Origin: Isoetes taiwanensis
Lineage: Eukaryota > Streptophyta > Lycopodiopsida > Isoetales > Isoetaceae
Length of the DNA stretch: 64,000 nucleotides
Reading direction: 5' to 3'
Assembly: GCA_021234155.1 (NCBI GenBank)
Contig: JAJEKV010000010.1
Span: forward strand, 22,966,833 to 23,030,832
Below, piece by piece: positions 23,041 through 35,194 of this stretch (positions within the stretch are counted from its first letter, which is position 1; each line of letters starts with the position of its first letter). The notes under the pieces were generated by a model. It searched no databases and was not told the DNA's origin. It saw only the letters and a list, made by a program, of their open reading frames with translations. The position numbers were made by a program, and so were the translations under genes.

Positions 23041-26000
23041 TGCCAAACGAATTTGACCAAAGTTTTCAACATCATCTAAAGTGCACATTATCAAGTTTGT
23101 AAGAGTTAATTGCAGTATGTGGCATATAGAAGTTAAAGCTATAATTCTATATTAATTCACACACAATGTAAATTAAGCAGCATTTATGCTATCCTATATT
23201 TTAGTTCAAAATCCTCATGCTATCATTCATATATAAAGCAGTGACAATTTTCCAAACTTTTCCTATTTATTTGATGCTATTTATTTGAGACAAGCTCCCG
23301 CTGACACGTGGTGGGCAAGGCAATTGCTTTAACCTCCAACCCAACGAACCAGATTGCTCTGCGACTCGTCCCCTGTTTCGTGCTCTGCTGCTACTTTGCT
23401 CTGGCTATGGCGATCAAACTCCGATGCCGTAATTTACCACTACTGCATGCTGTTTCAAAACTGTAAGCAAGGAATTGAAGACATCAACGACACAGAGATA
23501 GAATCCGGCCCACAAAAAATGCAGGTGTTAGGAAACATTTGGCCAAATCAATACAAGCATGTCGGATTGGGGAAAACCTGACCAGACTTTGGCCATAGCA
23601 GATCGGCGGCCTTTTCCCTGTTTCGTGTGAGGCTTTTATTCTTGAGCACTCCATCCTTTTGGCCCTCTTTTTATCAAGCTGCTTCTTTTCGCTTTGATAT
23701 GCATTTATTGTGCTTGAAGCCGATGCTTGGAGCCGGAACTGACCGATGCCCATTTGTTTGCCATGGCTGACGGAACAGGGGAAGCGAGGATGCTGCCCCC
23801 TTGCTTTTGTGAAGGATGGAATATTGAAGTACCGTGTTTTCAATGCGGGACGGAATGGAAGAGTCCCCGTGAGAACCCATGCCCATATTAGTGCAGATCA
23901 GAGTTTGTGCCGGCGTACACCATTCCTGGCTATGGCTGCATCCTTTGCACTATGGCACCCAAAGATAAGTCATGATGGCGGATCTTGCCCCTGACGACCA
24001 CAGATAATCTAATGAAGGTAGGTTATGAGAGTTTCAGGTGTACTCTAAGAATGGTTGCAAGCCTGGTCGCTGAAGCAAAAGATTCTGAGACATTGGGCAT
24101 TAAGAATGGTGCGTTCCCCGCTTTATTTCTTGCATCAGATCGTCGATTGGGAGGAAAACGCTCAAAAAATCGGACCATATGATCTGATCTTGGCTTCTTC
24201 TCTTTTGGGTATCTTCGGCTCCTGCAAAATTTGATACTCATTTAAATTTGGAATATTAAATTTGGAATATGTTCTGGTTGTTTACATTAGTTGTTTACAT
24301 TATAACACTGTTTTGAATCTTACATTATAACACTGTTTTGAATCATGAATCGGAACTAGGTTTAGGCTTGGTTTTGGTAGGATTCTACATTGGGGCCTTC
24401 TTCACTTCTGTTTTGCTCAGCTAGCAAACGCAGCTAGGAAATGCATTTTGTGGATTCAGGCTGCACAAGGTCCAAGCATTGCCCCATTATTTGTTTTAAG
24501 CCTTAATAGGCATGTCCATCTTTTCCCTGCATCTTCCATTAAATCCCTGCGGCTTTGCCTTGGCTTCTCATTGCCGGATTTTGGCTTGGGGTTTTTCCTC
24601 TTCTTGGGAAATTCTTGGACAAAGGCTATTCCTAAATATGGACTCCAATCGATTTGGAAGCTGTGACATTCTTAGGCAAAAATGTGGGTCCAAATCCAAA
24701 TTGTGGAATTTGATACTCTAGTTTTTAGAATTAGAATTAGGAAGAAGAATTTCTTACCTGCTGCCCAGTGCCGCATGAAGCTTGACAATAAGCTGTTCCT
24801 CGTGATCGAAAAATCGGCCATGCTTTAGATCTGTACGGAGATAATTTGTCCACCTTAGCCTGCAGCTCTTTTTGCACCGCAGGGATTCAAGCAGAAAAAC
24901 ATGTCGATCACTAGATTAAATTGCTCGTATAATTTATTGCCATCATACGCATATATCACCCTTTGTATAACATGGAATATTTTGCACCGTTCTCTTTTTG
25001 GTTTTATGTGCATCTGTGGTGCCCCAAGCCTCTTCTTATTTGTTTCATTTATTTATTTGCGTTATCTCTTTTCTCTTCTGTCATTTGGAAACAGAGTTTT
25101 TCTTTGCCATGTTCAGTCAGTTGAATAGTTGATAATGTCATCCAATGGCTGCTTGTAGATGGGCGTGCCATAAAAATGCTAAAGAGAAAACAATTTACTT
25201 TTTGCAGAATTTTTTATCACCAGACGTTCACTATAAATTATAAGACAAAGCTCAGGCCTCAATTTTCAGAAGAAATCAGAGCCTATAAAGCAATCCGGAC
25301 CCTTTTCAAATTCCAAAAGAGCATCTGAATGGGTTGTGCCCTCTTGTATTTTCTCGTTCTTCAACTTCTCTTCTGCTTTCACAAATGACTGAGTTTCGAC
25401 CTTCATTGATTTTGATTCCTTCCACTGCTAACATGCCCCAGTGCAAGAGGGCGTCACCTTGTGGAACATGTCAAAACCACGTGCATCAATGGGAGGGGGT
25501 GATTTTTTACCCTTTTCCGTATGTATACTAGGGGTCATAGAGGTTTTGGGATGTTCTCCTAGTTGTAAAACCATACGGAAAGGGGTCAAATTTGCCTATC
25601 AGAACAAGTTATACTAGGGGTTTTTCGGCTACCCCATGCACACAGGTGGCATATCCCTTATAAAGAAGGTGGATCCCACGGACCCCAGTGCAAACATTTA
25701 TACCAATTTCGGCATGGTTACTGCCAGTAGTTCCATATTCAAATGCCTCCAGAGCTAGACAATTCACACAATCATGTTAAAAATAAATCTAAAATAGGGC
25801 AACTTAGCTTCTGTGGGAAATAGAGACTGGTTGGCAAACAAAGCAAACGAACGCCAAACACAAAGACCAAAAGGTGCGAGGGCTAACACTGCTGCTCCAG
25901 TAAATCGTCTTTGAGAAAACCCCAGTTTAGATCTCACAACATTACCTGAACTGATGAAGAGATGACGGGTTGTTTAGAATTGAGCCCGGTAAAGATGCTG

Positions 26001-26116
26001 GTCCGCATAGCCACCGGAAGTACAGAGCTCTGGGCTTGAGCCTGGAGGTTCAAGAATTAAAAAATGAGGCCCACACTAAATGCAAAAAAGAGAAGCACCA
26101 GGGCAAGCCGTGCCTG
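23041..26116. other. Intergenic stretch, no supported gene
   Basis: Several 60- to 120-codon open frames occur in opposite directions but none has a recognisable domain or splice pattern. An imperfect inverted repeat built on 'ccttttccgtatg' and 'catacggaaagg' is at about 25510-25590. Short direct duplications such as 'tacattataacactgttttg' occur near 24295-24340. Confidence 0.35.
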
Positions 26117-26671
26117 TTATTGATCCATGGATTCGCCAAATGGGACCTTTAGGTGGATCAATCGGTGCCAAATCAGAACCCTCCACAGAACTATTTTTCT
26201 AGCCGCTCCCCAAGTAGATTCTATTCTATTAGTATGCACTCCAGTGATTGGATCTTTAAAGTTTTGGGAGTGATTCACAGTGTAATGTTCATATTCCAAC
26301 TGTGATAACCATTCTGAATCGTATCCAGCCCAACAATCACTGTAGATAATACTACCTGGTGCAATGTAATGGAAAATTATATCCGTCAGAGTATCCTTTG
26401 TTCTATCTGGAACAGGCACCATAAACATCTTGTCTGAATCTCTCTCTATTCCACCAAAAACCCACTGCCCTTCCACTCTTCTTCTTTTATTATATTTTCT
26501 CTTACCAAATCTGCTCTCATCGATCTCCACAATCTTTCCAGGGCCACCTATTACTTCACTATGTTTCTGAATGGATATGCTGCAAATATCTCGACAAAAG
26601 TTGTACCAATTAACAATAGCCTCTCTTCCAATACCGCATTCATTCATAGTGCATTCTTGAGGCATTCTCAT
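26117..26671 (-). pseudogene. Merlin (IS1595/ISXO2-like) transposase, DDE core
   Basis: 184 codons starting at an ATG (26671). Family landmarks in order: NWYNFCRDIC, VEIDESRFGKRKYN (Asp51), GQWVFGGIER, VPVPDRTKDTL, SDCWAGYDSE (Asp112), VNHSQNF and HTNRIESTWGAARK (Glu151). These are the DDE residues of Merlin-type cut-and-paste transposases, so the catalytic triad is intact. The N-terminal zinc ribbon is absent, and after the ESTW motif the sequence turns unlike the family, so both ends are truncated or shifted. Terminal inverted repeats were not found nearby. Merlin elements are reported from few plants. Confidence 0.85.
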
Positions 26672-27134
26672 TATGGTACTGTTAAGGCATTGTATGAATC
26701 ATACTTTTTTTAGTACATGTGGAGAAAACGGTTTGTGAAAGTGAAAAATGAGGCATTCAATGTCTTATGTGATCATGTGAGACTGTATAACAGAGAGGTT
26801 TTAAATGGTCCTGGGGAGGCCTAATTCAGAAAAAACAGAAATCGTTGATTGTCTTGGGTTTGTTAATGTTCTTGGATTCTTGGGGTTCAATGGTTTCTTA
26901 GTTTGTTAATGTTCTTGGGTTCTTAATATGCTGTTCTTGTGTTTTTGTATACAGTAAAAAAAATGATGATGCACAGAATTTGGGTTCAATGGGTTGCTAT
27001 TTTTCTGTATTCTGTGTTATCCCTATATGTTCTGGTCAATAAACAGTGAAAAAATGACGACGCACAGAATTTGAGTTCAATGGGTTGCTGTTTTCCTGTA
27101 TTCTGTGTTATTTGTACATGTTTTGGTCAATAAA
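26672..27134. repeat. Spacer with a ~92-bp tandem duplication ending at the LTR insertion point
   Basis: Two copies (about 26951-27042 and 27043-27134) share 'gcacagaattt', 'tcaatgggttgct' and 'ggtcaataaa'. Element A is inserted right after the second 'caataaa'. Nothing coding is seen. Confidence 0.65.
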
Positions 27135-28736
27135 TGTGACGTTCCATGTATTTATACGGGATACGTATAAATAATGTACTGACACGTCACTAGTAAAGGT
27201 ACGCCACCATGGGGTATCTTGACCTAGGGGGTTGACCTAAAAGGGATTAAATTAGCTATGCTAAATTAATCCTTAAAGGATAAATACCCAACTAATTAAA
27301 TTGGACTAACTGATTATTTAGGTGAGCGCCACCGGGCCTAACTCGATTGGCCAGCATGGGAAATTCCAATTTGGGTCATCAACTTGACCTCTAGCCCTAA
27401 TTGACCCCCTAATCGATCAAGAGGAGCAGCAGCTGAGCGCCTACCCTTGCTAAGCGCCTAACTTACCTGTGTGTCCAGTGCTGAGCGCCAAGTCCAGGGA
27501 AGATGGAAGTACCAAATGACAATGGATCCAGCAGGAACTCAGGTGGGTGGTTAGTATAGCTTCATGTTCTAGAGTAGCGCCCCTGTTGGGCACTTGTTGT
27601 GTTCATTTCTTCCGTTCTCTCTGTGCTTTACTTGTAGAAACTAACCCTTGATTGCAAAGGTGAGTTCTCTTTATCTCTGATTCTGGTCTTGCTCTTAAAG
27701 GATGGATTGATAGTTCTTTGTATAGTATTACTCTGGAAATGGGGGAATTAAGGGGGGGTAGAGACCTCTGAGCCATGTTTAGTAGTATGCTCCTAGGTTG
27801 ATCCCCTGATTTCCCATTAGATGCGGCTTTGTATACGTGAGACCACCGGGTCGTAGATGCTATGGAATGGCTTAGCACCAGAGAAGGGACGCAGTAGTGA
27901 AGTGGGGGTGGGGTCTTGCATGAACATAAAAGGCTCCTGAGACTCCTACAGTGGGCTAGGCCTGATAGCCGGTCACGTAGAGGGCCGGGTATAGGTCTGA
28001 CACTCCCTGGGTGTAGAGGTGTGACCCGTATGGGGCACCATGCACTTTGAGTAGATTTAGGGTGAGTAAGTCGGGTACGGATGCGGGGGTCGCTGATGCG
28101 GCACGTATTCTCTAGCTCACCCATGGAACCACTGCGATCCTGGAAGGGGACGCTTCCCTGACCTGCCTCGTCGGACCGGGGCTTCATGAACCCTGGAGTA
28201 GGCTCGAAGGGTGATACCTTGAGTCTGCGTCTCCGGAAGGCTATAGTGATGCCATAGCATGAATCGTCCCATCTGCCAAGTGTGCACAGGAGGGGCGGAT
28301 GGAGTGGACAACCCTAGCCGATGTTCTATGCCAGCCAACGCCAAGTTATACCTCTGTCTATTGATCTCTTGAGACCGAACCGTCAGTCCACCCTCACAGG
28401 AGTCTAAACCGGGGTAGAACCTGGGGTTTGGGGTGTTTTCCTTAGGATTAGATGCATATTCTTTGCCGTTAGTACTTGGATGGATGTGCCACCCTTTGTG
28501 GTGGTTATTTATATATGATTTATGTTGTATGCTAATATGTATTCACGCTTCCGCGACGTAGGAGTCCCATTGAAGGCGTGGGCCGAATGACCCCTCCGTG
28601 TCCTTCACTCGGGCATCTTTCTATAGATGGCTCGGGATAGACGGAGGGCCCTGCTCATGGCGAGATGGTTGCCATGGGAGGGGGAAGTCCCCGTATGTAT
28701 ACGACCGGGTGCCGTATACGTTGAGGGAGCGTCACA
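27135..28736 (+). repeat. 5' LTR of element A (1602 bp)
   Basis: Begins TGTGACGTTCC and ends GCGTCACA, with TG...CA ends inside an 8-bp inverted repeat. It is directly followed by one base and the PBS. It aligns with 43890-45333, and more distantly with 53466-54883 and 56780-58541. Open frames inside it on the minus strand are not genes. Confidence 0.93.
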
Positions 28737-28737
28737 G

Positions 28738-28749
28738 TGGTATCAGAGC
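28738..28749 (+). promoter_or_regulatory. Primer-binding site for initiator tRNA-Met (element A)
   Basis: TGGTATCAGAGC, the usual plant retrotransposon PBS, one base after the LTR. Confidence 0.92.
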
Positions 28750-28913
28750 ATGGTTTTGGGAAGCCAGGCTACTGCACTGGCCACATACTAACTCGTTAGA
28801 TCATTAGCTAGTGAGTGAGGATTTTGGAGTAGTATAAGATTCGGGTGGTGTAGTAGATGCCGTCATGATTAATTTGACGTGGTTTAAGTATAATATTGGT
28901 ATGTGTACCCGGT

Positions 28914-29110
28914 GCAAAACCCTAACCCTAAACGGCGGGCAGGGGGTACCCGGGTGTTGCTGGCGACGGTGGCAAGGTCGGGATAGGGTCTGCCCGCCGC
29001 CCTTTAAAAAAAAAAAAAAAAAAAAAACCCTAACCCTAAACGGCGAGCAGGGGGTACCCGGATGCTCCTAGGGGCCGTAGCGGGGTCGGGGTAGGGCATG
29101 CCCGCCGCCC
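28914..29110. repeat. Two copies of a telomere-motif module with an A-tract in the leader of A
   Basis: 'aaaccctaaccctaaacggc' occurs at about 28917 and again at about 29023, each followed by 'gcagggggtacccgg' and ending in 'tgcccgccgccct'. The copies are separated by an A-run (about 29006-29027). The CCCTAA(A/C) units match plant telomere repeats. Confidence 0.75.
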
Positions 29111-29380
29111 TAAAAATGCGATTCCGCCACTTTTTCTTTAAAAAAAAAAAATTTAGGGTAAAAATTTAAAAATTTAGTTAAAGGTAACATTTTTTCCTTC
29201 ATTTTTCCTAACGCTCATTGCTTTCTGGTGCTCCGCCTAGCCGCCATAGCCGCCGGACCTGAAGCTTCCCTCCGCCATAGCCATTTCTATCTCTAACCTC
29301 ATTCCTTACCTTCCTCTCCCAAGCGCCCACTCAGCGCCCACCTTTTTGTGATGGAGGAACCCAAGCAAGTATACAAGCGC

Positions 29381-30702
29381 ATGCCTCGCTATTCTAGATC
29401 TCCCATAGAGTCTCTGATGGCCGAACTTCTGCCACGCCCAAACCCATCGGCAGAACAGGAAGCTAAGACCGAGGAGTTATTAGAACATTTTGTTAAACGT
29501 TTTTATGAAGGGGTTAGGATACCATACCCACTCTTCTGTTATAACGAGCGCTTCCTATATAAGCTTAACGCCATTCGGGAATCCTACACCATAGTTGAAG
29601 AGGAAGATGGTGTCCAGAAATATACACGGTTCTATCCACCGGAAGGGGATGAGCAGGCGGAAGCCGAGGCCATACAGATGCAGGCCCATAAGATCCTTCA
29701 AATGGCACAAGCAGCGGACCTACAATGGCTTGCAGCCGATGACCCTGTTGCGCATGCTTTAGCATACCGTTATCTTGGTAATGGGATGTGTCTCTTTAAT
29801 GGTGGATCCTACACCATCCCATCCTTTTCGTATGAGGAGGAAACTAATCGTATCATTTGGGAAGCCGGAACACCCCCATTCTTCACCGATCAGTTCCAGC
29901 GGGCTGTCGAGCAGGACATGCAGGCCAATCCCCCACGGTATTTCCTGGAGCTTAAACGAAGAACGGACGTCCGGATAGCCAGGGAAAAACGGGCGGAGGA
30001 GCAGGCAGCACTCCAGCGGGCAACTCAACTGGCAGAGGAAGCTGCTAAGCTTCGTGAAGATACCCTCCATGCACAGCAAGTGGAATAGGAGCAAGCCCTG
30101 AAAAGAATGCAAGATAATGCGGAGCGTATAGCCAGGGAAGCAACAGAAGCAGTTAAGGAGCGGCTTAGGAAACAAGATCAGGAACGGGACTGTCAAGATC
30201 CCCCACCTCCGAATGATCCTTTTCGTCACCGAAAGCGAAAGAGTACGGCCCGTAAGTCGGGTGCTCAGTACAGGGATCAGCTCAAGGCTCGGGTGGTGTC
30301 ACCAAGGCTGCCGGGGACAACCAGTGGGACGAAATCATCCGGAAGGCCCGGCATCCAAAGACGGCAGGGAAAACTATTCTCGGAGCCCCACCCCAGCCTA
30401 AGAGGAAGCATCGTTATAAGCCTGGCACCGTGGCACTTAGGGAAATAAGGAAGTATCAGAAATCTACCGAATTCTTGCTACGGAAACTTCCCTTTCAGCA
30501 TTTGGTCCGAGAGATTGCTCAAGAGTATAAGACGGATCTTCGGTTCCAGACTCATGCAATTTTAGCACTCCAGGAAGCGGCCGAAGCCTAATTGGTGGCC
30601 CTCTTTAGCGATGCCAATTTATGTGCTATCCATGCTAAGCGAGTGACGATAATGACAAAGGACCTTCAGCTAGCACGCCGGATCCGTGGCGAACGGCCGT
30701 GA
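29381..30702 (+). pseudogene. Element A ORF1: unknown N-terminal region fused to histone H3 core (broken)
   Basis: Starts at the ATG that aligns with the ORF1 start in element B (MPR in both). The first ~230 codons are unlike any family I know (PYPLFCYNERFLYKLN, then a Glu/Arg/Ala-rich helix). The end, 30406-30702, is a histone H3 fold: [44 protein letters not shown] and LARRIRGER. Breaks: TAG at 30086-30088, a frameshift near 30300 between the basic linker and the H3 part, and TAA at 30589-30591 inside helix alpha-2. No normal H3 tail precedes the core, so this is not a host H3 gene; the same fusion recurs in element B. Confidence 0.9.
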
Positions 30703-30810
30703 CTATGTAAAATAACATTTTTGTATATATGTAACTCGATATATTAATATGAATCCTGTTTTGACTTCTTATTCAGAGTGTGATTTTCTTTCTTTTATAT
30801 ATGTATATTA

Positions 30811-30859
<49 letters not shown>

Positions 30860-30866
30860 TAATAAT
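30811..30866. repeat. (AAT)n microsatellite
   Basis: About 18 consecutive 'ata/aat' triplets between ORF1 and ORF2 of element A. B has a related AT-rich stretch at the same place (about 61297-61350). Confidence 0.95.
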
Positions 30867-30903
30867 TCCGTTTTCTTCCTCCTCCTATTTTCCTTCTTCA
30901 GCA

Positions 30904-32293
30904 ACGGACTACGCTGGGCGTTTAGCATGGTACATGGGAGGTGAGCAGTGGGATCCCCAGGTCCCATACCCTCCTTTGGACCCCATGTTGCAGTGTAGAG
31001 TCGACCTTATCGACAATATGCGTGCACATCCTCATTATAACCTTTTTCTAGAGTTTTATGATGAGGAAATCCTACCCCAAGCAGAGTTTCTCGGAGAGCC
31101 GCCTCCACAGGGATATCTTATGGCAAATGTTTGGGGATGACCGTCACGGCAATGATATTCTTAGGGGCATTGTCAGACGTGCTAAGCACGCCCCCATTAT
31201 TGACCTCGGCTCTAACGAGCTATACTTTGAGGCCCAGTTCGCTCTTGCCCTTATCATGGATAGGTATGTTGACGGTACCGACACGGCTTTGGAGCAAGCC
31301 AAGTCCCCACTTTCCCCAGATCCTTAGGAGGATGAACAGATAAGCTATGCCGACTTTGTAAGATGGAAGAAATTGGCCACAGTTACCTCGTAGTAAGGGC
31401 CAAGCACTTGTCGACTTAAGCTCGCTTCCTACTATAAAGGTTGGGGATCAAGATTACTTGCTGCTGAGCAATATTCAATGGGCATATCAGCATATCGCTA
31501 ATAAGGGCAAGCAAAAGACGGCTCATCTCCTTTATGAGCTAGCCGAGTATTGTCAGGGTCAAAGTGACTTCATCGATTATTCTCGACCCGTCTATGTGCC
31601 AGAGATACACCAACTACTCAACTATCATCCTCTTGATGTTGAGCCTATCAACACTCTGTTATCGTTACGGCAGTTAATGATTCAGGGTACTCCGTCCTCA
31701 ATTCCTGAATCGGCTTTCCACGCTACGGCCCCACATGTTCCCAATATCAACGATGTCGTAGTCAAGATCGAAGACGACCCAACTATGGAGGATCTATGTG
31801 ATGAAGGCCAGTATGCTCAGGAGGAGAAGGATTTTGCTAAGGAAGAGGAACTCCCCCAGAACTTGGAATCTGAATTGGCTTCTGCGACCCATCCGACTGT
31901 TGAGGGGTTGAAATGCCGTATTACCCGGTTCTTCTTGTCGGCTTTTACAAGCAGACAAGTCCTCTTCTTTGCCAAAGCGATTGCGCCTGAAGCAGAGGCG
32001 GCTCTATGGGCACTTAGGGCACTTTCGACCACAGCCGGCCATAAGAAGTTGGCCCTAACCTTGAGCAGATCATCCTGGTAAATCGTGATCTGGCCATTGC
32101 AGTATTTGACCACGATATCGGCTCTTGGATGAACTTGAGTCTGCTGGTTGCAGCGCCATTAGCTACAAATGTTTCTCCAGAGATAGTTTCATCAGCTGCC
32201 TCATCAATTAACCCTAGTGTATTATTTCTGCAGCACCGACCAGAGCCTGAGTTTGATACACAAGCGCAAGATGTTCAAGAGTCGACCTCTTAG
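30904..32293 (+). pseudogene. Element A ORF2: H2A-like C-terminal domain and possible H4-like segment (broken)
   Basis: Aligns along its length with B ORF2 (61457-62845). At the position of B's start codon, A has ACG; an in-frame ATG follows at 30934. An internal part (about 31155-31265) reads ILRGIVRRAK...FEAQFALALIMDRYV and has a weak H4-like pattern. The C-terminal part has CRITRFF, matching the GRIARFL of H2A helix alpha-1, then AGHKK and, in a shifted frame after about 32060, IILVNRDLAIAVF, matching H2A IQLAVRNDEEL. Frameshifts near 31100 and 32060 and stops near 31326 and 31392 make it a pseudogene. Acceptor-like 'ccttcttcag' lies just before it. Confidence 0.7.
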
Positions 32294-32511
32294 TTCTAGA
32301 TTTTATTAGACAATTGTATTCAGTCTTATGTAATTTTGATTTGCATTTCCTTTAATGGGCCATCACATAATCTATGTACCATCTTCTTATATTTACTTGT
32401 ACTGTTGAAAACTGTTGTATTGTCTTTTCCCTTCATTGCTTATCTTTCTTCCTTAGAGTTGGAACATAAGAAATTGTTCAATGTTATATATTCATTCCTA
32501 CCGTCTTGCAG

Positions 32512-33062
32512 ACGAGGAACTCGCAAAATATGAGGAAAGAATCGCCAACGAAATACGAAGGGACGATCCAGAACCTCCAGACCAGGATTATAGCTAACGG
32601 TACGGGGAGTACCCAGAGCGGGATGATGATGATTACGAGGTAGGGGAACCTGCAGAACAAGGAGAGCCCTATGATCCAGCTAAAGAGTTGGAAGTAGTCA
32701 ACATTCTCCGAGAACGGGCCTTTGAGGACTTACAACAAACTCTTCGTCGAACATGGGATTACTGGGACATGACAAGGCATGAAGCTTTTGCTGATGCCAA
32801 TGATCACTTGTGGCAGATTTTCTATGCGCTAAGAAGGCTTTTTAATCTTCTTATCATTAGCCCCACGCTAGACTACCAACCTGTCATCATCCAGGCCTGG
32901 GCTCGCTACAAGGTAGTCAGGGCTGTACGAGAGAGCATTCGCTACTCTATCTTGTACCCTTTTGCGTCGCCTAGGCTCGATCCCCTCAGTTTTGCTATGT
33001 TTATGTGTGAGTGTAAGGATTGTCCAATGTATAATATCTATCTCTCTATGATATCACTTTAA
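32512..33062 (+). pseudogene. Element A ORF3: H2B-like protein (exon; one stop)
   Basis: The frame opens right after a pyrimidine-rich acceptor ending 'gtcttgcag' and has no ATG at its start, so splicing to an upstream exon is likely. A single TAA near 32595 interrupts the acidic N-terminal part. The C-terminal ~70 residues (HEAFADANDHLWQIFYALRR, then VIIQAWARYK and AVRESIRY) align without a gap over helices alpha-1 to alpha-2 with H2B (matching N, IF, L, L), then IQxAxR and AV...Y. A 'SILYPFA' end replaces H2B's 'AVTKYTSS', and the frame then runs on past the point where B stops. H2B identity is a structural inference. Confidence 0.55.
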
Positions 33063-33225
33063 GTTTTGTAACTACCAATGTAATGATCTCTAATGTAACG
33101 ACTGTTCTCACTTATAATAAAGATCTTTTCTATTGTACTCTTTGATTTACTCTGTCTTAATATTATCGGAAATGATCTTGTTTGCGGGACTTGATGTCAC
33201 TGTAATTCTGCTTATATTTTTTTTT

Positions 33226-34533
33226 ATGGTCGATATAGACGGTGTACGTAACGCCGCCTGGCAGACACCCTCGAATGCCAGTAGGCTAACACCTGAGCAA
33301 GAACTTATGTTGATGAAGAGGCAATTAGTCGAGTTACAGGCTTATGTGTTAAACGCCAATCCCCCACAGCATGTGCAGGAAGATGGACCGGAGTTACCTC
33401 CGTTACCACCAAGTCCACCACCCCAGCAGCCACTTGCACTGGAACCGGGCCCTGTACCCACACAAAGGAGGCACCGTTCCAAACGCCATCGAAGTTCCTC
33501 AAGGGATAGTGCCACCTCCTCACAATCAGCCACTTTTGTGTCCTCTGAGTCATCTGTATCATCTGGTGACCATGCAAAGCGCCGGGACAAGGAGTACCGT
33601 AAGACGGTTGATACGGCCATAACCAGTATATGGAAAAATAGGAAACTGGCCCAGTTTGATGGGAAATCTAGAGACGGACTGAATGCAGAGTCCTGGTTGG
33701 ACGAGATGAAGGAGTTTGGAAAAATCTATGGTATGACAGAAAAGGATACAGGAAAGGTTGCCACCACAAACCTTACAGGAGCTGCCCGTATTTGGTGGAA
33801 GGGCTATGCCCGAACCAAGCATCTGGACAGAAGCAGGTGCAAGTTCAAATAGTTTGCCAAAGCCTTTAAGTCGCATTACGTGCCTCGTGCGCACAAATGC
33901 CAACAGATTCAAACTTTTTACCGGTTGGAGCAAAAGAGTATGTCAGTTCAAGCTATATGTGCTGGGTATGAATGAAAAGAGAGCGGTGGAGGGTTATATT
34001 GAGGGGTTGGCTCCCTCAATTAAACGAATGGTTAAGGCCATAGACCCCAAGTCAGTTGCAGAGGCTGAGGCTAAGGCATTGAGCCTTGAAGAAGATACGT
34101 CGCGGGGCCAGTACCAACGTCCAGCATCCTACTCCCAGCCACGCCCATACACGCCTTATAAGGGTCGTTCACCCAGTCCGGGGCCCTCTCAGCAGAACCC
34201 TAACGGCCGCCAGCAAAAGAAAGTCACCTTCAGCACGCCCGATAAACCGAACAATGTCGGTAAGGAAGTTCGGAACCTCTTACAGTCCATTCCCAAAGAG
34301 GCTCGAGAACAGCTCCACCGAGATAAGGCATGCTACAGGTGTATGCGGCCCAGGCACTTCATGCAGAATTGTCCTTATGCCAGCTGGCCATGGCAGACCT
34401 CGATTGGGATGACCTCGAGTCCACACCACCTGTCGAGGAGGAGGCTCCCGAATACATTCACGGTGAGTCCCATATCCTTGCAGCCATTGAAACCGGCAAT
34501 GCCGAAAGTCAACCTGCCGTTATTTCCACCATA
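33226..34533 (+). pseudogene. Element A Gag: capsid region and CCHC zinc knuckle (broken)
   Basis: The ATG at 33226 aligns with an ATG in B (63750). A Pro-rich and a Ser/Arg-rich N-terminal region lead to the retrotransposon Gag domain (FDGKSRDGLNAESWLDEM, AARIWWKGYA). Gag coats the RNA in the virus-like particle. A TAG at 33850-33852 and a frameshift near 33945 break it. The nucleocapsid zinc knuckle CYRCMRPRHFMQNC (CX2CX4HX4C) is at 34330-34371. A splice-acceptor-like 'atatag' sits a few bases after the ATG and is shared with B. Confidence 0.88.
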
Positions 34534-34720
34534 GGTCAAGTAGACAGCAAACCTTTCATAATTCTGATGGATACGGGTAGTACACATAATTTTGCTTCTC
34601 CTAGAATGGCCCAGGTATTGCGGCTTGAAACCTTGATATCCCGACCGAAGCCTGTCACTTTAGCCAGTGGTAAGATCAGACATACTCATGGCCGTCGCAT
34701 TAACCTTAAAATGCAGCTGC
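34372..34720 (+). pseudogene. Element A aspartic protease (5' part of Pol, cut by the copia insertion)
   Basis: The catalytic motif ILMDTGSTHNF (Asp-Thr-Gly-Ser) begins near 34561 and is followed by the flap region. The protease frame reads straight into the copia LTR at 34721. Its continuation resumes at 40023 ([20 protein letters not shown]), showing that the copia element interrupts a once continuous Pol. Confidence 0.88.
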
Positions 34721-35194
34721 TGATGGTTTTCTTTAACAAAATTCAGTCACACAATTCTTTAACTAGGTAGACAAACTTTCTGACTAGGCAAAGCAAATTA
34801 CATCTTCAATTATGCAAATTGAATCATTTACAACTTTACTGTAGCAAAGTGATTGACCTTTTTTGAAGCACGTTGACCATATCTCCCGAGAGCCCAAGCG
34901 ATCATACAGGATCTGCTCTTTTCTTCCTCTAATCCAGGTTTCGGCATGTCTAATCCAGATTTCGGCTCATCCCTTGAGGTTTTCGGCTCTACCCCTTAGT
35001 ATCCGGCCACTTCTCAAAAACTGTCCATGTACGTTTTTTTTCCTGTATCTTTTCTGTCTATTTTTCCCTTGTTTTCATATTCGATGTTGTCATCTTTCTT
35101 CCATGGTGCCAAAATTTAGAACTCAATTCAAGACATTCCAGATAACCTTTACTCAGATATTCACATATTAAATATGGCATGATATTCACCTACA
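34721..35194 (-). repeat. Copia 3' LTR (474 bp)
   Basis: On the minus strand it begins TGTAGGTGAATATC and ends AAAACCATCA, with TG...CA ends. The purine run AAGGGAAAG precedes it on that strand. Confidence 0.93.

Noticed and set aside
23484-24241. Opposed ORFs of 70-120 codons at 23.5-24.2 kb
   Set aside because: No recognisable motif on either strand and no splice pattern joining them.
27603-28344. Minus-strand ORFs of up to 194 codons in the 5' LTR of A (and similar ones in the other LTRs)
   Set aside because: They lie wholly in LTR sequence, opposite to the element, have no domain and are not kept open in LTR B.
30406-30702. H3 core of A as a host histone gene caught by chance
   Set aside because: It is in frame with the retroelement ORF1 domain, lacks the standard tail, and the same fusion exists in B.
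33305-33933. Minus-strand ORFs opposite gag of element A
   Set aside because: Shadow frames of a coding sequence on the plus strand; Ser/Gly-rich composition only mirrors the Pro/Ser codons of Gag.
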